Positions 19,092 to 30,470 of a stretch of 64,000 nt of DNA are shown here, in pieces; positions within the stretch are counted from its first letter, which is position 1; each line of letters starts with the position of its first letter. The position numbers and the translations under genes are program-made. A model generated the notes under the pieces. That model searched no databases. It was not told the origin of the DNA and saw nothing but the letters and a program-made list of their open reading frames with translations. This stretch comes from Asterella californica (taxonomy: Eukaryota; Streptophyta; Marchantiopsida; Marchantiales; Aytoniaceae): contig JAYKYS010000039.1 of NCBI GenBank assembly GCA_036924285.1, forward strand, positions 124,001 through 188,000. The letters run 5' to 3'.

Positions 19092-19922
19092 TCACTCTAT
19101 GATCTCTAGGCCCAATCCGTAAGTATCCCTTGTGCCCCTATCAGTGGTGCGCACAGCTCTCAACCAAGACCTACCTAAGAGCAAATCATAACTAGAGTCC
19201 TTTAACACTTGAAAATACATCAATGTTTGAACTCTCATCACAGACACAACCACCTTCTCTAACACACCAAGAGGTCTTACCCGTTGCTTGTTAGCCGTTC
19301 CCAAGACAATGCTAGCTGGGCGAGTTGGTTCCATCCCCAACTTCTTCCTCAACCTCTCTGATATGACATTTACAGCTGACCCTCCATCCACCAACACGTC
19401 AGGGACATAGTGATCATTCAATCGGACTTCAATCTTTGAAGCCCTAGTGCATACCTCTGAAGCATGCACATCCACCACACCAACTCCCTCCGATTTTGAT
19501 GTCTTGCTCTTGAGTTTCTTCTTTTTGCTTCTTTTAGAACTCAATCCTCCTCTGAGTTCTCTTCGTAAACTGGGGTTGAGTGCGATCAGTTGTCCAACAG
19601 TGATGTTGACTTTCTGAGCACCCACATCTTCAACCACATCATATCCCGCTTGGGAAGATGAAATGATGAAATCCGCCATCCCCAACTTTCTTCTTGGCTC
19701 CCTTGGTGTACTCGAAACATTACTCGAACGAGTACTTCTACTTGCTGACTCCTCCATGAAAACCAGTTCATCAGAAAATCGAGTTCTTTTTCTTTCTTGA
19801 GCTAAAAGCTCCACCGGTGTATGAGAAGAGTTTGAACTCTCTCCTTTCTCGTAGATGAGATCTAGCACTACATCGATAGTAGTCACTCCGAGTTGTGATG
19901 GATTTCCTCGACCCACATTCAT
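19092..19922 (-). CDS. Family A protease region (276 codons, part of Gag-Pol)
   Basis: An open minus-strand frame from MNVGRGNPSQLGV to a stop at 19092. The protease motif VLVDGGSAVNVI occupies the active-site position (DGGS in place of DTG/DSG), followed by DLLLGRSWLRAVR as the distal motif. The N-terminal half is basic (KRSKKKKLKSK). A1 has the same protein at 33425-34553 with VDGGSAVNAI. A DNGS/DGGS type of active site is known in plant Tat/Athila elements. The ORF is a fragment of a longer polyprotein, joined upstream to gag. Confidence 0.7.
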   Translation of the reverse strand: MNVGRGNPSQLGVTTIDVVLDLIYEKGESSNSSHTPVELLAQERKRTRFSDELVFMEESASRSTRSSNVSSTPREPRRKLGMADFIISSSQAGYDVVEDVGAQKVNITVGQLIALNPSLRRELRGGLSSKRSKKKKLKSKTSKSEGVGVVDVHASEVCTRASKIEVRLNDHYVPDVLVDGGSAVNVISERLRKKLGMEPTRPASIVLGTANKQRVRPLGVLEKVVVSVMRVQTLMYFQVLKDSSYDLLLGRSWLRAVRTTDRGTRDTYGLGLEIIE

Positions 19923-20189
19923 TCTGACAGCTTCGACACCTCTTGCTCCGTTGTTAAGACAGTTTCGCTGGAAATGAGAACCTCCACACGTCCAACAAGT
20001 GATTCCTCCAAAGTTACTTTGGTTGCCTCCAAAGTTACTTTGATTTCCTCGATTAGGATTGTTGTCGTAACCTCTTTGACCTCCTCCTCCACCTTTGTTC
20101 CTTCATTCTCGTAACTACACCACATTTATCTTGAGATCCGCAAGAATGTCGATGATGCTCTTCAACTCAGCATGGAAATCAGAGGTGGC
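19923..20189 (-). pseudogene. Family A Gag C-terminus with zinc knuckle (truncated)
   Basis: The minus strand encodes the helix DLKINVV, a Gly/Asn repeat (NQSNFGGNQSNFGG) and the knuckle CWTCGGSHFQRNC (CX2CX3HX4C). The knuckle is intact here, whereas A1 has a stop inside it. Truncated at 20189 by the junction with D2. Confidence 0.7.
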
Positions 20190-21305
20190 AAATCAGAGTC
20201 TGTCTTTCGCAGGAAGAAGACTGGAGGAGTTTAGTGCCTTCTTCTACACAGAAATCCAACCAACTATGGAGTTGGTGGAGAAGAGAGCGATGGTCCAGGA
20301 GAACCCACTACAGCCTGGATTCAGTCTGCGCACCCTGACGCGGCAAGAAGAAGGCCAGAAGAAGGTAGAAGTGCTGAAAGCCGACCTCTGCATCACGGAG
20401 AAGCTCGCAGCGAAGTTCAAGACGGAGGCAGCCGCTTCTGCCAAGGAGTTAGCGCAGTTGAAGATTAGCAACCAGGAGTTGCAGGCGCGTTTATAGCAGC
20501 GTGACCAAGAGGTTTTGCGAGTACGGGGTAAGATCACCGCCCTTGCAGAGGAGAAGACGATATGGAAGACACTGCGGGAAGCCGCAGAAGCGCAGACTGC
20601 AGTCGAGAAGACGCAGCAAGATGCCGCAGAAGCTCGTGCACAAGGGATGCTAGCTCAGACGGTGGAAGCGCTTCGGAAGAAGTTTAACTTCACCGTGGGT
20701 AGGAAGCTTCTTACCTTAGCTAGGGAGTGGGACGACGAGTCCTAAGCGATGTTGGTGGAGTGCGAGGAGAGCATGTTTCGTTACTTGGATCGACAGATAG
20801 AGAGAGTGAAGACACTCTATGGTCTTCCCTTGATTCCGCCACCAGTAACTGCATCTTCTCAAGCCTCAAGACCATCGACCGGATCAGACTTGAACAAGGA
20901 GGAGCTCGACCTCGCTGTTCACTTGGTAGTGACAGCGTTGGAAGCCGAGAAGAACCCGGAAGAAGCTCCGGAAGACAAGGTGTCTTCTAGAAGACAAAAA
21001 GAAGAGCTGTCTTCCCAAGTATTCCGAGTGGAGGAAGCGACTTCCCCGGACCCCTATGAGGTCACCATGGTTCTCAATGTCGAACTAGTGTCTTAGAAGA
21101 GCGAGGAAGCACAAGTCGACCCAGCTTCTCAGAAGACGCTTCCGTCTTCCGAAGCAGCAGCAGCATAGCCAGCGACGAATGTTGAGGAGGAAGCCACCTC
21201 AGTGACACCCGGATTAATTGCAGGGCTTCCCAGCTTATCAAAAGCCGAGTTAGGAGTTCAGGTAGGAGCAGATCAAATGGAGATTGCATCCGAGCAATTA
21301 GAGTA
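20190..21305 (+). pseudogene. Coiled-coil protein of family D, decayed
   Basis: Readable as RRLEEFSAFF, then LQPGFSLRTLTRQEEGQKK, EKLAAKFKTEAAASAKELAQ, and RYLDRQIERVKTLYGLPL, all matching the D1 protein. Stops interrupt it (for example TAG at 20494 after LQARL, and TAA at 20743), so it is not expressed as one protein. Confidence 0.75.
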
Positions 21306-22875
21306 GGCAGCAAAGCACAAAAGAAAAAGTGACTGTCCAAACTTAATAGGTACCAAACATACTATCTTAGGAGGTGACAGTTTCAGGATAATATTAGCTA
21401 AGTGACCATGTGGCAGGATGGACAGCGCAGGTGTAGACAAGGTAGATGGCTAATTAGGAAGGGGAACCTCTTGCATGTGGGGTGGCAGCCTTCTGACAGC
21501 GCCCATCTGTCCCTGGTTGTAGTCAAGGATTGGAAGAGATTCTCTCTGCGCCTCAAGACAAATGGATAAGTAGGATTACAGAGTAGGATTACACACACAT
21601 AGATGCATACCCACACTACTGGAGACCCATTACGCACATTGCTTCGGGATACATCAAGCTCACAAAACTTGTCACAACCTTTGTTAGCAGTGCTGCGTAC
21701 AGAGTGGATTAAAGATGTAGGTGTAGATAGTGAGCAGTTTAGGAGCAGAGAACGGCATCCTCGTGTAGACCTGCTGGTTACTGATGTGTTGAGGAGTAGG
21801 AGCAGAAAGTAGCGAGAGTGAGCTTTCGAACACCAATGCGACTTCTTCTCGGGGAATGGATTGCTGATTTGAGTGCAGAAGCTTGATCCGTGTCTTCTGG
21901 GCTGTGGGGTTCCTTGAATTCACTCCCGATTGTGCATGAGAAGCATTCTTCTTGAGTGGCGGTGACTGTCCGCAATTGTGCAGATTCGCAGCTTGACTCG
22001 TCCAGTGGAGCACTTCGAATCCATGTACGGACGGTCTTATGGATAAGGGATCCCAGACGACAGAGTAGTCAGGGCAGCGAGAGAAGAAGAAAGAAGCCTT
22101 CTTCTCACAGCAGAAGGCGACATCCTCAAGTAAAAGACTATGTAACTGTACGCACGTTTGTTGTCTTCCTCCCCAAACTATTACAAGCAGGGATGGCTTG
22201 TTAGTCAAGATCAGGACTAGAAGCCTGTCGGAGTCTTAATTTCTCATTTTCATCTTGTTTTGATCTCGTTTGGATTTTCTCTTCTTCCCCATCTTCCCTT
22301 ATCTTCCTCATCTTTCTACCTTCTTCTAGTGAGCTTCCGAGACTTCTATTGAGCTTCCGTGAAGGTGAATGTCGTTGTAGTGCTACAGGAAGACCGTTTT
22401 CATAAACAGAAGCTTGGGAAGGCTACAGGGGGCATACACCCTGTGGTTAATCTAACCCGTTGGAATATGGGAGAGTAAGGTGTAACCGCTGTGGCTAGTC
22501 GACTTCTACGAAGCAGGAATAGTCTTCTGGAGGTGTGAGAAGTCGAGTTGAATCTCCAGAAGCCGAGAATTACTTCGGAAAGATAGTATTGAGAAGACCG
22601 GAAGAAGTGACCTGGAAGCAGGAAGCGTCTTCCCAAGCTTCTATGTAGATAGTTGGGTGATATTTTTAATAGTTTTTTGTTTAGGTCCAGAGCACCTTCT
22701 GAAGGATCTGGAAGCCGTGTGGTTTTATGAGAAGACTGGATTTCTAGACAAAATCCGTGTGTTTGTGTATTTGAACAGATCTTAGAACTTAGAACAGTGT
22801 TACTTGTGCAAATCCTCTGTGGGAACAATATCTTGTATACTAAATGAGCAAAAGGAGTAATCTTGCGACACTACA
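20190..22875 (+). mobile_element. Family D unit, copy D2 (3' part)
   Basis: Matches D1 from about 26580 to 29221: coiled-coil coding region, then non-coding tail. It ends ATCTTGCGACACTACA at 22875, which matches the D1 terminus (TCCTTCGTCACTACA). The 5' part is missing at the junction with A3. The tail carries CTCTGTGGGAACAATATCTTG, similar to the ends of plant LTRs. Confidence 0.8.
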
Positions 22876-22994
22876 CTTGAACCCAATGACATCTTGTGCG
22901 CGTGTATTGGACTTCCCAAATCTCCAAATCGTCCACTGACAGATCGTAGATTCAAGCTAGCCCCTAAGCTGCCCCTTGGTCAGTCTCTGTACGT
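22876..22994 (+). other. Unassigned spacer between D2 and B2
   Basis: 119 bases that match no family in the window. The last four, ACGT (22991-22994), are the proposed left target duplication of B2. Confidence 0.5.
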
Positions 22995-23414
22995 TGTCGT
23001 GATGTTAATCATTTCACATAGTGAATAATTCACCTCTCCGTCAAGAGTTAGTCTCTCTGAGTGAAGTTAAGACCTCAGAGAAGTCAGTTCTGGAGGATGT
23101 TATATATATTTGAGCCTTAGCAGGTTGATTATCATTTTGATAGAGTTAAGCTCATGAGTTGTACCTACATGTCGTCCATGCATGCTTTCTCGCAAGTTTA
23201 AGTTTACTTTCAGGGTAGCGTGTCATTTTAGGTAATTCAAGGCTTTGGTGGCACTTTAGGGGGCTGAGGTGGTTGCTTATGGGTGAAGTAAAGTTGCCAC
23301 GTGGATTAGGGCACAACTGGACAGTCAAGTGGAGCTATGAACTCCCATTGGTCCTTTTTTATCTTTAGTTAAACTCCAAATTTAGAAACAAGGATATAAA
23401 GGAGAGTTTGAGCA
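22995..23414 (+). repeat. B2 5' LTR, first piece
   Basis: Starts TGTCGTGATGTTAATC like the B2 3' LTR (38967). After about 115 bases it becomes similar to the B1 LTR. It contains GATATAAAGG (near 23390), a possible TATA box. Interrupted by D1 at GAGCA. Confidence 0.8.
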
Positions 23415-25327
23415 TGTGGTGCCCACAAATTACAGTATTCACGAATTTTTGAAATTTTTGAGATTAAAGACTTGTTTATATAACTGAAGAAGCGTTGTTA
23501 CTTAAGGTTACGTCTTCCTTAACAGGAAGATGATCTTAAGAGCTGTTTGTAATAAGAAGTTGACTTCTTCAGAAGACGACCGTCTTCGGAAGACCGTCTT
23601 CTCAGTTGCGTCTTCAGAAGATAGGAAGACGGCGGAAGATGGGAAGACGGCGGAAGACACCTGTCTTCCGGAAGACAGCGATCACGAAGGCCTGACCACG
23701 AGTTTTCGGGTAAACAAGTAGGTGTACCTACTGGAGCGCACCGAATAGGTAGGTAGGTCAGGAAGACACCAAGGACGAGAACCCCTAATCTGCGGGGAAG
23801 ATGCGTGAGGAAGCACATTAGCCACCTTCCAACTTCCCGCAGCACAGTGCGCCTGAAGAAGATCGATTGAGAGAGTGAACTTCGAGCTAGCATTGAGAGA
23901 GGAATCGAGTAAGACATCGAGGTAGTAGAGAGTACGTTGGTAGCTAGGCGAAGGGTGAAATCGGATTGCGGGAGCACAAACAGCAGAGAGAGCGAAGGCA
24001 GTTCTGTGGAGCTTCCGAGAAGTTGACAGTAGAGAGGTGTGGACCGAAATTGACAGCAGGCGCATTCGAGAGAAGTCGCATTGGAAGCTAGGACAAGAGC
24101 CAGAAGCGCGCGGAGGTCGAAGGCAACTCGGGAGCCGAAGAAGACTGTAGAGGTTCTTTCCCCTGTTCTTTCCCCTTCCCACTTCTTCTCGCCATTGCCT
24201 GGTACTCCCCGCGCTTCCTTGATTGTGTGCAGGCAGCCTGATCGATTACCCCACCCCCCATCTTTCCTATTGAGACATTGGGCACGGAAGCGCTGCCCAA
24301 TTTCTGTCAAGATATCTCCTTGCTTCTTCCCGAGCTCAATTCGAGCTTCCCTACCTCTAGTCTTCAAATTGGCGAACCCAACTATCAATTTCTCTACCCT
24401 ACTACCTCTCTACCCCCGAAACTTGAAATAGAAGACGATTCGGAAGATGAGAACATCCTCGGAAGACGCTTCTTGAACTTGACTGTCTTCGGAAGACTGT
24501 CTTCGGAAGTCGACTGAACACAATTCGTATCAAGAGTGGATTTGCTTTGCTTTTGTGTTTAGAGAGACTTGATACGAAGCCTGAGTGGTGTGGTGAGTTG
24601 TTGTGTTATTTCGAGAAGTTGGAACTCGGGAACTAGGCCTGTGCCTCCCGGTCTTCCAAGCTTCTCAACTCCACATCTTCCTAGAGAGACTAGAAGACTG
24701 AAAGACTGGCAAAATGAGCGAGAAGACGTGAGGGTCCATTTCGGGTCTCTTCTGTCCGACCCATAGCAGCCGTTCCTTCTTCTTCCCGAACTTAGAAGAG
24801 AGTTGTGAGAAGTATTGCTGGCAGAATCCGGAGAGAATGGTCGAGGGTCATGTCTTCTCATCATGCAGCAAACTTCTTCTGAGTGCGTATGAGAGGTGAG
24901 AAGTCAGAAGAACAGAGTGCACATGTTTTGAGTCTGTTGTGAGGATAGACTGCACGTAGGAAGACGAAGACAGGTGAGACCAGTGAAGGGAAGTCTGACT
25001 TCGGGAAGTCTTCCGAGAAAGACATTGAATCGGAAGCTGTCCCAAGTGTCTTCCCAGAGGCCACTGTCACCGCAGGAGCCCGCAATCATCTTCTGAACCT
25101 TTCTCATACTCTACTTCTCGCATATCTTGTATCTTCTGATAAGAAGTAGGATGTAATGCAAGGTGGGTTGTCTTCTTGGTAATCCATGCGAGGCCTTGCT
25201 TAGATAGGATTGTTTAGATATAGCTCGGAAGACGAGAGCTATCTAGGAAGCACTGTTAGAATCCCGGAAGACGGAGTAGCTGTCTTCTGGAAGACTAGTT
25301 TCGTCTTCTGAGAGTGGAAGCTAGACT
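23415..25327 (+). other. D1 upstream non-coding part
   Basis: 1.9 kb before the ORF region, almost the same as 41849-43803 in D3. It is full of GAAGAC/GTCTTC hexamers, densest at 23560-23670. The ORFs here are short and differ between copies, so I call none. Confidence 0.55.
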
Positions 25328-27316
25328 GTGGGCACTCGGGAAGAACTGAGCCTTCAGCTCATAGTAGGTGCTTGTGGTTTAGTGCAGCAGATCTTCCAGG
25401 TATGTCGATGCATCCGTGAGGCTTGGTGTTACCAGCGACAGAATTGGCCGAGGCCACTCCTTTCCTCAAGGAGTTGGGTCTCGACTTCTTCTTGTAGAAC
25501 TGGAACCTCGCAGATCAAGGGCTTCTGGAGGAGGTATGGGCCGCGTTACCACCGCGTAACCGTGTACCTGCGAAGGCAGGAGTTGCTCGGGGAAGACCAT
25601 CTTCCTGGACAGAAGACTGGTGGCGTAAGGCGTTTCACAGGCCTGAGACCCGAGAACCGAGGATATTGGTACGAGAAGAAGATCTTGCCTAGGATTGTGA
25701 GTTCATGGCATGTGCTTGGGAGTACCACCTGCCTTTTCGTGGAAGACAGGCAGGGGAGGAACGGTTGGAAGATAGAATCTTACCGGGAGCCGAAGAAGCG
25801 ACTTCTGGCGAAGTTGTTTCTGCATCTTTTCCCCAAGGGAAAAGCGCAGAAGACGAGGTACTTAGGAGATCAGGACGTGGAGTTCTTGGAATCAGTGTGG
25901 GATGACAGAGTGCCAATCTACTGGGGCGCGTACATCCACAACTATGTACAGACGGAGCTAGCATACTTGGGTACCCCGGCGGGAGGACATCTGACGCCCT
26001 TCTTCTGCTACTTGTATGTAGCCATGGGGGATCTTAGGGAAGATCAGCTGGCAGTGTATGGGCCAACGGAGCGACAGGAGGTGAAGGAGGAGACCTCGGA
26101 AGACGATGACCGAGAGGCAGCAGCAACGCCCCCTCCCACTCTGATACCACAGCTGAGACCCGGCTCTCACCAGAAGACGCTTTTGGTGAGGGAAGACGAG
26201 TCTAGTGGGTCGGAAGACGCCACGCCAGTGAGGAAGATGGGTCACAGAAGTGTACCGAGGACACCCATCTCCCTCATCCATTCAGGATCGGAGTCGGACT
26301 CGGAGGAAGACTTGCTGAGTACCCGATCGAAGCAGAAGACAGCTTCTGTAACACCTGGGAGTCTTCCGAAGACTCCAGAAGACGAAGGATGGATGGGCAC
26401 TCCTACTGCGATGCGAGGAAGCGCAAAGAGGAGAGCCGCTCCTACCACGAGGAGTCTTCCACCCCGGAAGATGAGAAGAGTAGCTTCTTCTCGTGCGCAG
26501 AAGATGAAGGCCGTAGTGGTGGAAGAGGCTCCCTTGCCTCTGGAAGACGAAGTCGATACCATCGAGCGAGTGGTGGGGATGAACTTGTCTTCTGCAAGAA
26601 GACGACTGGAGGAGTTCAGTGCCTACTTCCAGAAGGAGATCCAGCCCGCTATGGAGTTGCTGGAAAGAAGAGCGAGGGCACAGGAGAAGCCTTTACAGCC
26701 TGGATTCGGCCTGCGCACCTTGCTGCGACAGGAAGACAGCCAGCAGAAGACAGAGTCTCTGGAAGCTAGTCTCCGCACCACGGAGAAGCTTGCAGCCAGG
26801 TACAAGGCGGAAGCAGCCGCTTCTGCCAAGGAGTCGATGCAACTTCGGAAGAGCAACCAGGAGTTGCAGACGCGAGTACAGCAGCGTGATCAGGAAGTTC
26901 TCCGAGTACGGGAGAAGATCACTACCCTCGCAGAAGAGCAGACCACTTGGAAGATACAGCGAGAAGCCGCAGAAGCGCGAGCTGCAACAGAGAAGACGCA
27001 GAGGGAAGCAGCGGAGGCCCGTGCGCAAAAGATGCTAGCTCAGTCGGTAGAAGCGCTTCGGAAGAAGTTCAACTTCACCGCGGGTAAGAAGTTACTTACC
27101 TTAGCTAGGGAATGGGACAGCGAGTCCAAGACGAGGTTGGTGGAATGCAGAGATAGCATGTTCAGGTACCTGGATAGACAGATAGAAGGAGTGAAGACAC
27201 TTTATGGTCTTCCTCACTTCCGACACCTGCAACCGCATCTTCCCAAGCCCCAGCACCCTCGACTGGATCCGGAATGGAGAAGGAGGAGTTCGATCTCGCT
27301 GTACACTTGGTGGTGA
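25328..27316 (+). pseudogene. Family D coiled-coil protein, frameshifted near 25650
   Basis: From about 25650 to 27316 the protein reads EKKILPRIVSSWHV, GRNGWKIESYREPKKR, IYWGAYIHNYVQTELAYLG, an acidic Ser/Asp/Glu linker, then a long heptad coiled coil (EKLAARYKAEAAASAKES to EALRKKFNF) and FRYLDRQIEGVKTLYGLP. Upstream of 25650 the same frame does not match D3: D1 has one extra C in GAGACCCGAGAACC. The original N-terminus lies in another frame (near 25400, GMSMHPRGLVLPATELAE). Family E encodes a relative, so this is a shared element-borne protein. Function unknown; it resembles no Gag or Pol domain I know. Confidence 0.7.
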
Positions 27317-29221
27317 CAACGTTGGAAGACGAGAAGACTCCAGAAGACGCCCCGGAAGACATGATGTCTTCTGGAAGACAGGAAGACGAGCCGTCTTCCC
27401 AGGTATTCCGAGTGGAGGAAGCGACTTCCCCGGACCCCTATGAGATCGCCATGGTCACTAGTACTGCATCTGTGCCTCAGAAGACCGAAGACGCACCGTT
27501 CGACTCGATTCCCAGAAGACCATTCCATCTTCCGAAGTCGAAGCCGAGGAAGACGCAGCCGCAGAAATAGCAGGGTCAGCGAAGAGCGAGGAGAGGGAAG
27601 CTACCTCAGTGGTACCCGAGGTAAGTGCAGGGCTTCCCAGCCCATCAGAAGTCGAGGTAGTAGCTCCGGTAGGAGCAGATCATGTGGAGATTGCCACCGA
27701 GCAATCAGAGTAGTTAGCAAACTTAATCGACACTTCCAGATTTAGTAGGATTGGACATGCTATCTTAAGGGTGGCAGTTTTCCATGTAAAAATAGTTAGG
27801 ACCCCATGTGGCAGCATAGGTAGCGTAGGAGTAATACAGTGGAGGGCTAATTGGGAAGAGGGACCGCATGCATGTGAGGTGACAACCTCTTGTCAGCGCC
27901 TCTCTCTCTCTCCCTGGTGGTCGCCTCCCAAGGCAGATGGTTAAATAGGATAGCATGGTAGGAGAAAAGCTCTCTGAGAGCTCTGCCAGGTCTGTAGAAT
28001 TCGGCAGTAACTGAACATACACACCGATTCTACAGGCAGGCAGGAGAGACACATTAGAGCAGGGACAGTCTAGGAACAGGGAACGGCATCCTCGTGCAGA
28101 CCTGCTGATTAGACTGGTGTGTCGAGGAGTAGACGCAGGAAGTAGAGGGAGTGAGCTTCCCAATGCCATTGTGACTTCTTCTCGGGGAAAAGATTGTTGA
28201 TTTGAGTGCAGAGGCTTTGTCCATGTCTTCTGGTGGTGGAATGTATTGAATTCGCTCCCAATTGTGCATGGGAAGTGTTCTTCTTGAGTGGCGGTGAATG
28301 TCAACAGTTGTGGAGTGTAGCTTGACTCGTTCAGTAGAGCACTTGGGATCTACGTACGAACGGTCTTCTGGGTAAGTGATCCCAGAAGACAGAGCAGTCA
28401 GAGCAGCGAAGTGAAGAAGAAAGAAGCCTTCTTCCCGCAACAGAAGACGACATCCTCGAGTAGAAGACGGTGCTACAGTACTCACGTTTGTTGTCTTCCT
28501 CCCCAAACTATTACAAGCAGGGATGGCTTGTTAGTCAGGATCCGGACTAGAAGCCTGTCGGAATATTAATTGCCCTTTTTCATCCTGTTTTCTCTTGTTT
28601 GGATTTCTTCTACTTCCCATCTTCCCTCATCTTCTCCATCTTCTTATCTTCTTCTAGTGAGCTTCCGATACTTCTATTGAGCTTCCGTGAAGGTGAATGT
28701 CGTTGTAGTGCTGCAGGAAGACAACTTCCGTAGGCAGAAGCCTGGGAAGGCTACAGGGGGCATACACCCTGTGATTGATCTAACCCGTTGGAATGTGAGT
28801 GTGAGAATAAGGTGTAACGACTGTTACTAGTCGACTTCTGCGAAGCCGGACAGCCTTCTGGAGGTGTGAGAAGACGAGCTAAACCCCCAGAAGACGAGAA
28901 TCGCTTCGGGAAGACGGTATCGAGAAGACTGGAAGAAGCAACCTGGAAGCAGGAAGATCGTCTTCCCGAGCTTCCCTGTGAATAGTCGTATGATATTGTA
29001 ATTGGTAGTTGTTTGTTTGGATCCAGAGCACCATTTGGCGTGTCTGGAAGACGTGTTGTTTTGTGTGGTTTTGTGAGAAGACGGGATTTCTAGACAAAAC
29101 CCGTGTGTTTGTGTGTTTGAACAGATCTTAGAACTTAGAGCAGCGTTACTTGTGCAAATCCTCTGTGGGAACGATATCTTGTATACTAAATGGGCAAAAG
29201 GAGAAATCCTTCGTCACTACA
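27317..29221 (+). other. D1 downstream non-coding tail
   Basis: 1.9 kb after the ORF with no convincing gene. It matches D2 21160-22875. It holds further GAAGAC hexamers and the LTR-like end. Confidence 0.55.
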
Positions 29222-29226
29222 GAGCA

Positions 29227-29512
29227 TTTGATAAGGGCACTGTGAATTCTGAGAGCACATGAGAGTAGAGCTCATCGTGCTAGTCGATTCAGTCAAATTT
29301 TTGATCGATTTGGAGCAATAAAGAGAGAGTTATGCCAATTTGAAGTTGAGATTGAGTTGAAACTGCTTCATTTTTGTTGGATTTAGGGTTTTCAGTGTCA
29401 GTTGCAGCAGAATTGAGGAAATCGCTTCAAAACTTCGTGGTTGTGTTCACTGCCAGCAGGACTGCCCAAAAAGTTTCATGTGATTTGAGTGACTGAGTAA
29501 TTCAGGGCGGCC
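29227..29512 (+). repeat. B2 5' LTR, second piece
   Basis: Continues the B LTR after the GAGCA duplication, up to GTAATTCAGGGCGGCC, where A1 is inserted. In B1 the same place continues GCTGAAGC. Confidence 0.85.
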
Positions 29513-30425
29513 TGTAACGACCTATGTTACACATAGGAAGTTTGTCTATTAGTAAGGTATTTAGTTATAACTAAGTGTTGAGAATGTTTATTTGCTGCCC
29601 AAGTACTTTAAAGAGATATCAAGTTAGTCATGACTAGCTAAAAGTTAGTTATGGTTAAACTTAGCTGTACTTTTGACAGAATTCAGATATTTCTTAAAAA
29701 GTGAGCACTACTATCTTGTCATCTTGTCTAAAAGATAGAAAGGAGGTGGAAAGTATCATTTATCTTCTTTTTGACTTGATATTAATGGTTGGATTAAAGT
29801 TGTGGACTTTGTGGGCATTAAAAACAAGAAGAGATTCCACATGTCTCCTTTTTAGTGAGTCCTAGTGTAGAGAGGGGTGGAAATTCGAGATTCCTTGAGA
29901 ATATTTCAGAATCCTTCTAGAAGTTGTTGACTTTGAAGGAATAAGCCCATGTGAAAAGATAAAAAGTCCATGTGATTAATGCTTTTATCTTAAGTAATAT
30001 CTTAGTAAAACCCGATAAAAATAATTACGACTGAGCTACCGAAGAGTACCAAAGTAAAAACCTAGAATGTATAAATAGAAGAGTAGAGAAGAGCTCCTCA
30101 TCCTTGTTTTCACATTGTCGTAATGACAACTTGAGTAATATAGAGAGTGTGGGATATTTTAGCATGTGAGAACTTGAGAGACGTCGTTAGAATGGAAGAT
30201 TTTAGTTGATGAGTTTATGGAGGATTTTAGTTGATGAGTTTAGGGGTGTGTGAATGATTGAACATAGCATCTTTCCCTTCAAGTTCATGGTGTGCTTCCG
30301 TCAAAGCCATCAGAGGTGACCCCAGAGTGAGAGACAGATCCGACAAGTTGCAGATTCATCGATAACTATCGTGGAGGTTGAGAGATTAGGGGATAGTTGA
30401 TCGATAGGACCGTGGAGGGTTTACA
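29513..30425 (+). repeat. 5' LTR of A1 (913 bp)
   Basis: TGTAACGACCTATGTTAC to GGAGGGTTTACA. Similar along its length to the A3 and A4 LTRs. It contains a 26-base local duplication (ATTTTAGTTGATGAGTTTA twice, near 30200-30240) absent from A4. Confidence 0.88.
30070..30077 (+). promoter_or_regulatory. TATA box in A1 LTR
   Basis: TATAAATA followed by GAAGAGTAGAGAAGAGC; conserved in all four A LTRs of the window. Confidence 0.65.
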
Positions 30426-30447
30426 TTTTTGGTTTCGTTGCCAGACC
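30426..30447 (+). promoter_or_regulatory. Primer-binding site of A1
   Basis: TTTTTGGTTTCGTTGCCAG directly follows the LTR end. Same position as in A2, two changes from it, Asp-tRNA type. Confidence 0.6.
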
Positions 30448-30470
30448 TCACTTGAAGGGATCGTTGAAAG

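Larger units (their letters stand above)
15648..20189 (-). mobile_element. Family A copy A3, 3' part (Tat/Athila-like)
   Basis: The minus strand carries the end of gag, protease, decayed reverse transcriptase, RNase H, an integrase lacking its core, polypurine tract and 3' LTR (16514 to 15648). It is inserted in B4 at its 3' end. Its 5' part is missing: at 20189 the gag sequence stops in mid-codon and D2 begins. Together A1/A2 and A3 show the whole family layout. Confidence 0.85.
23415..29221 (+). mobile_element. Family D complete unit D1 (5807 bp), probable solo giant LTR
   Basis: Begins TGTGGTGCCCACAAATTA and ends CGTCACTACA, flanked by the 5-bp duplication GAGCA (23410-23414 and 29222-29226). 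TG...CA ends plus a 5-bp duplication indicate retroviral-type integration, yet no second LTR, primer site or pol is inside. The last 80 bases (CTCTGTGGGAACGATATC, then TACTA) resemble the end of the family E LTR and of plant Tat/Athila LTRs. The simplest reading is a solo LTR; a non-autonomous derivative is the alternative. It contains one long ORF region and an extreme excess of GAAGAC/GTCTTC. Confidence 0.7.

Noticed and set aside
25328..27316. D ORF as a host myosin- or kinesin-like coiled-coil gene
   Set aside because: Three copies in the window with element termini, no motor domain, and a relative in the family E LTR.
23415..29221. D1 as a CACTA transposon because it ends in CACTACA
   Set aside because: A CACTA element begins with CACTA and makes a 3-bp duplication. 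D1 begins TGTGGTG and has a 5-bp duplication, and its last 80 bases look like an LTR end.
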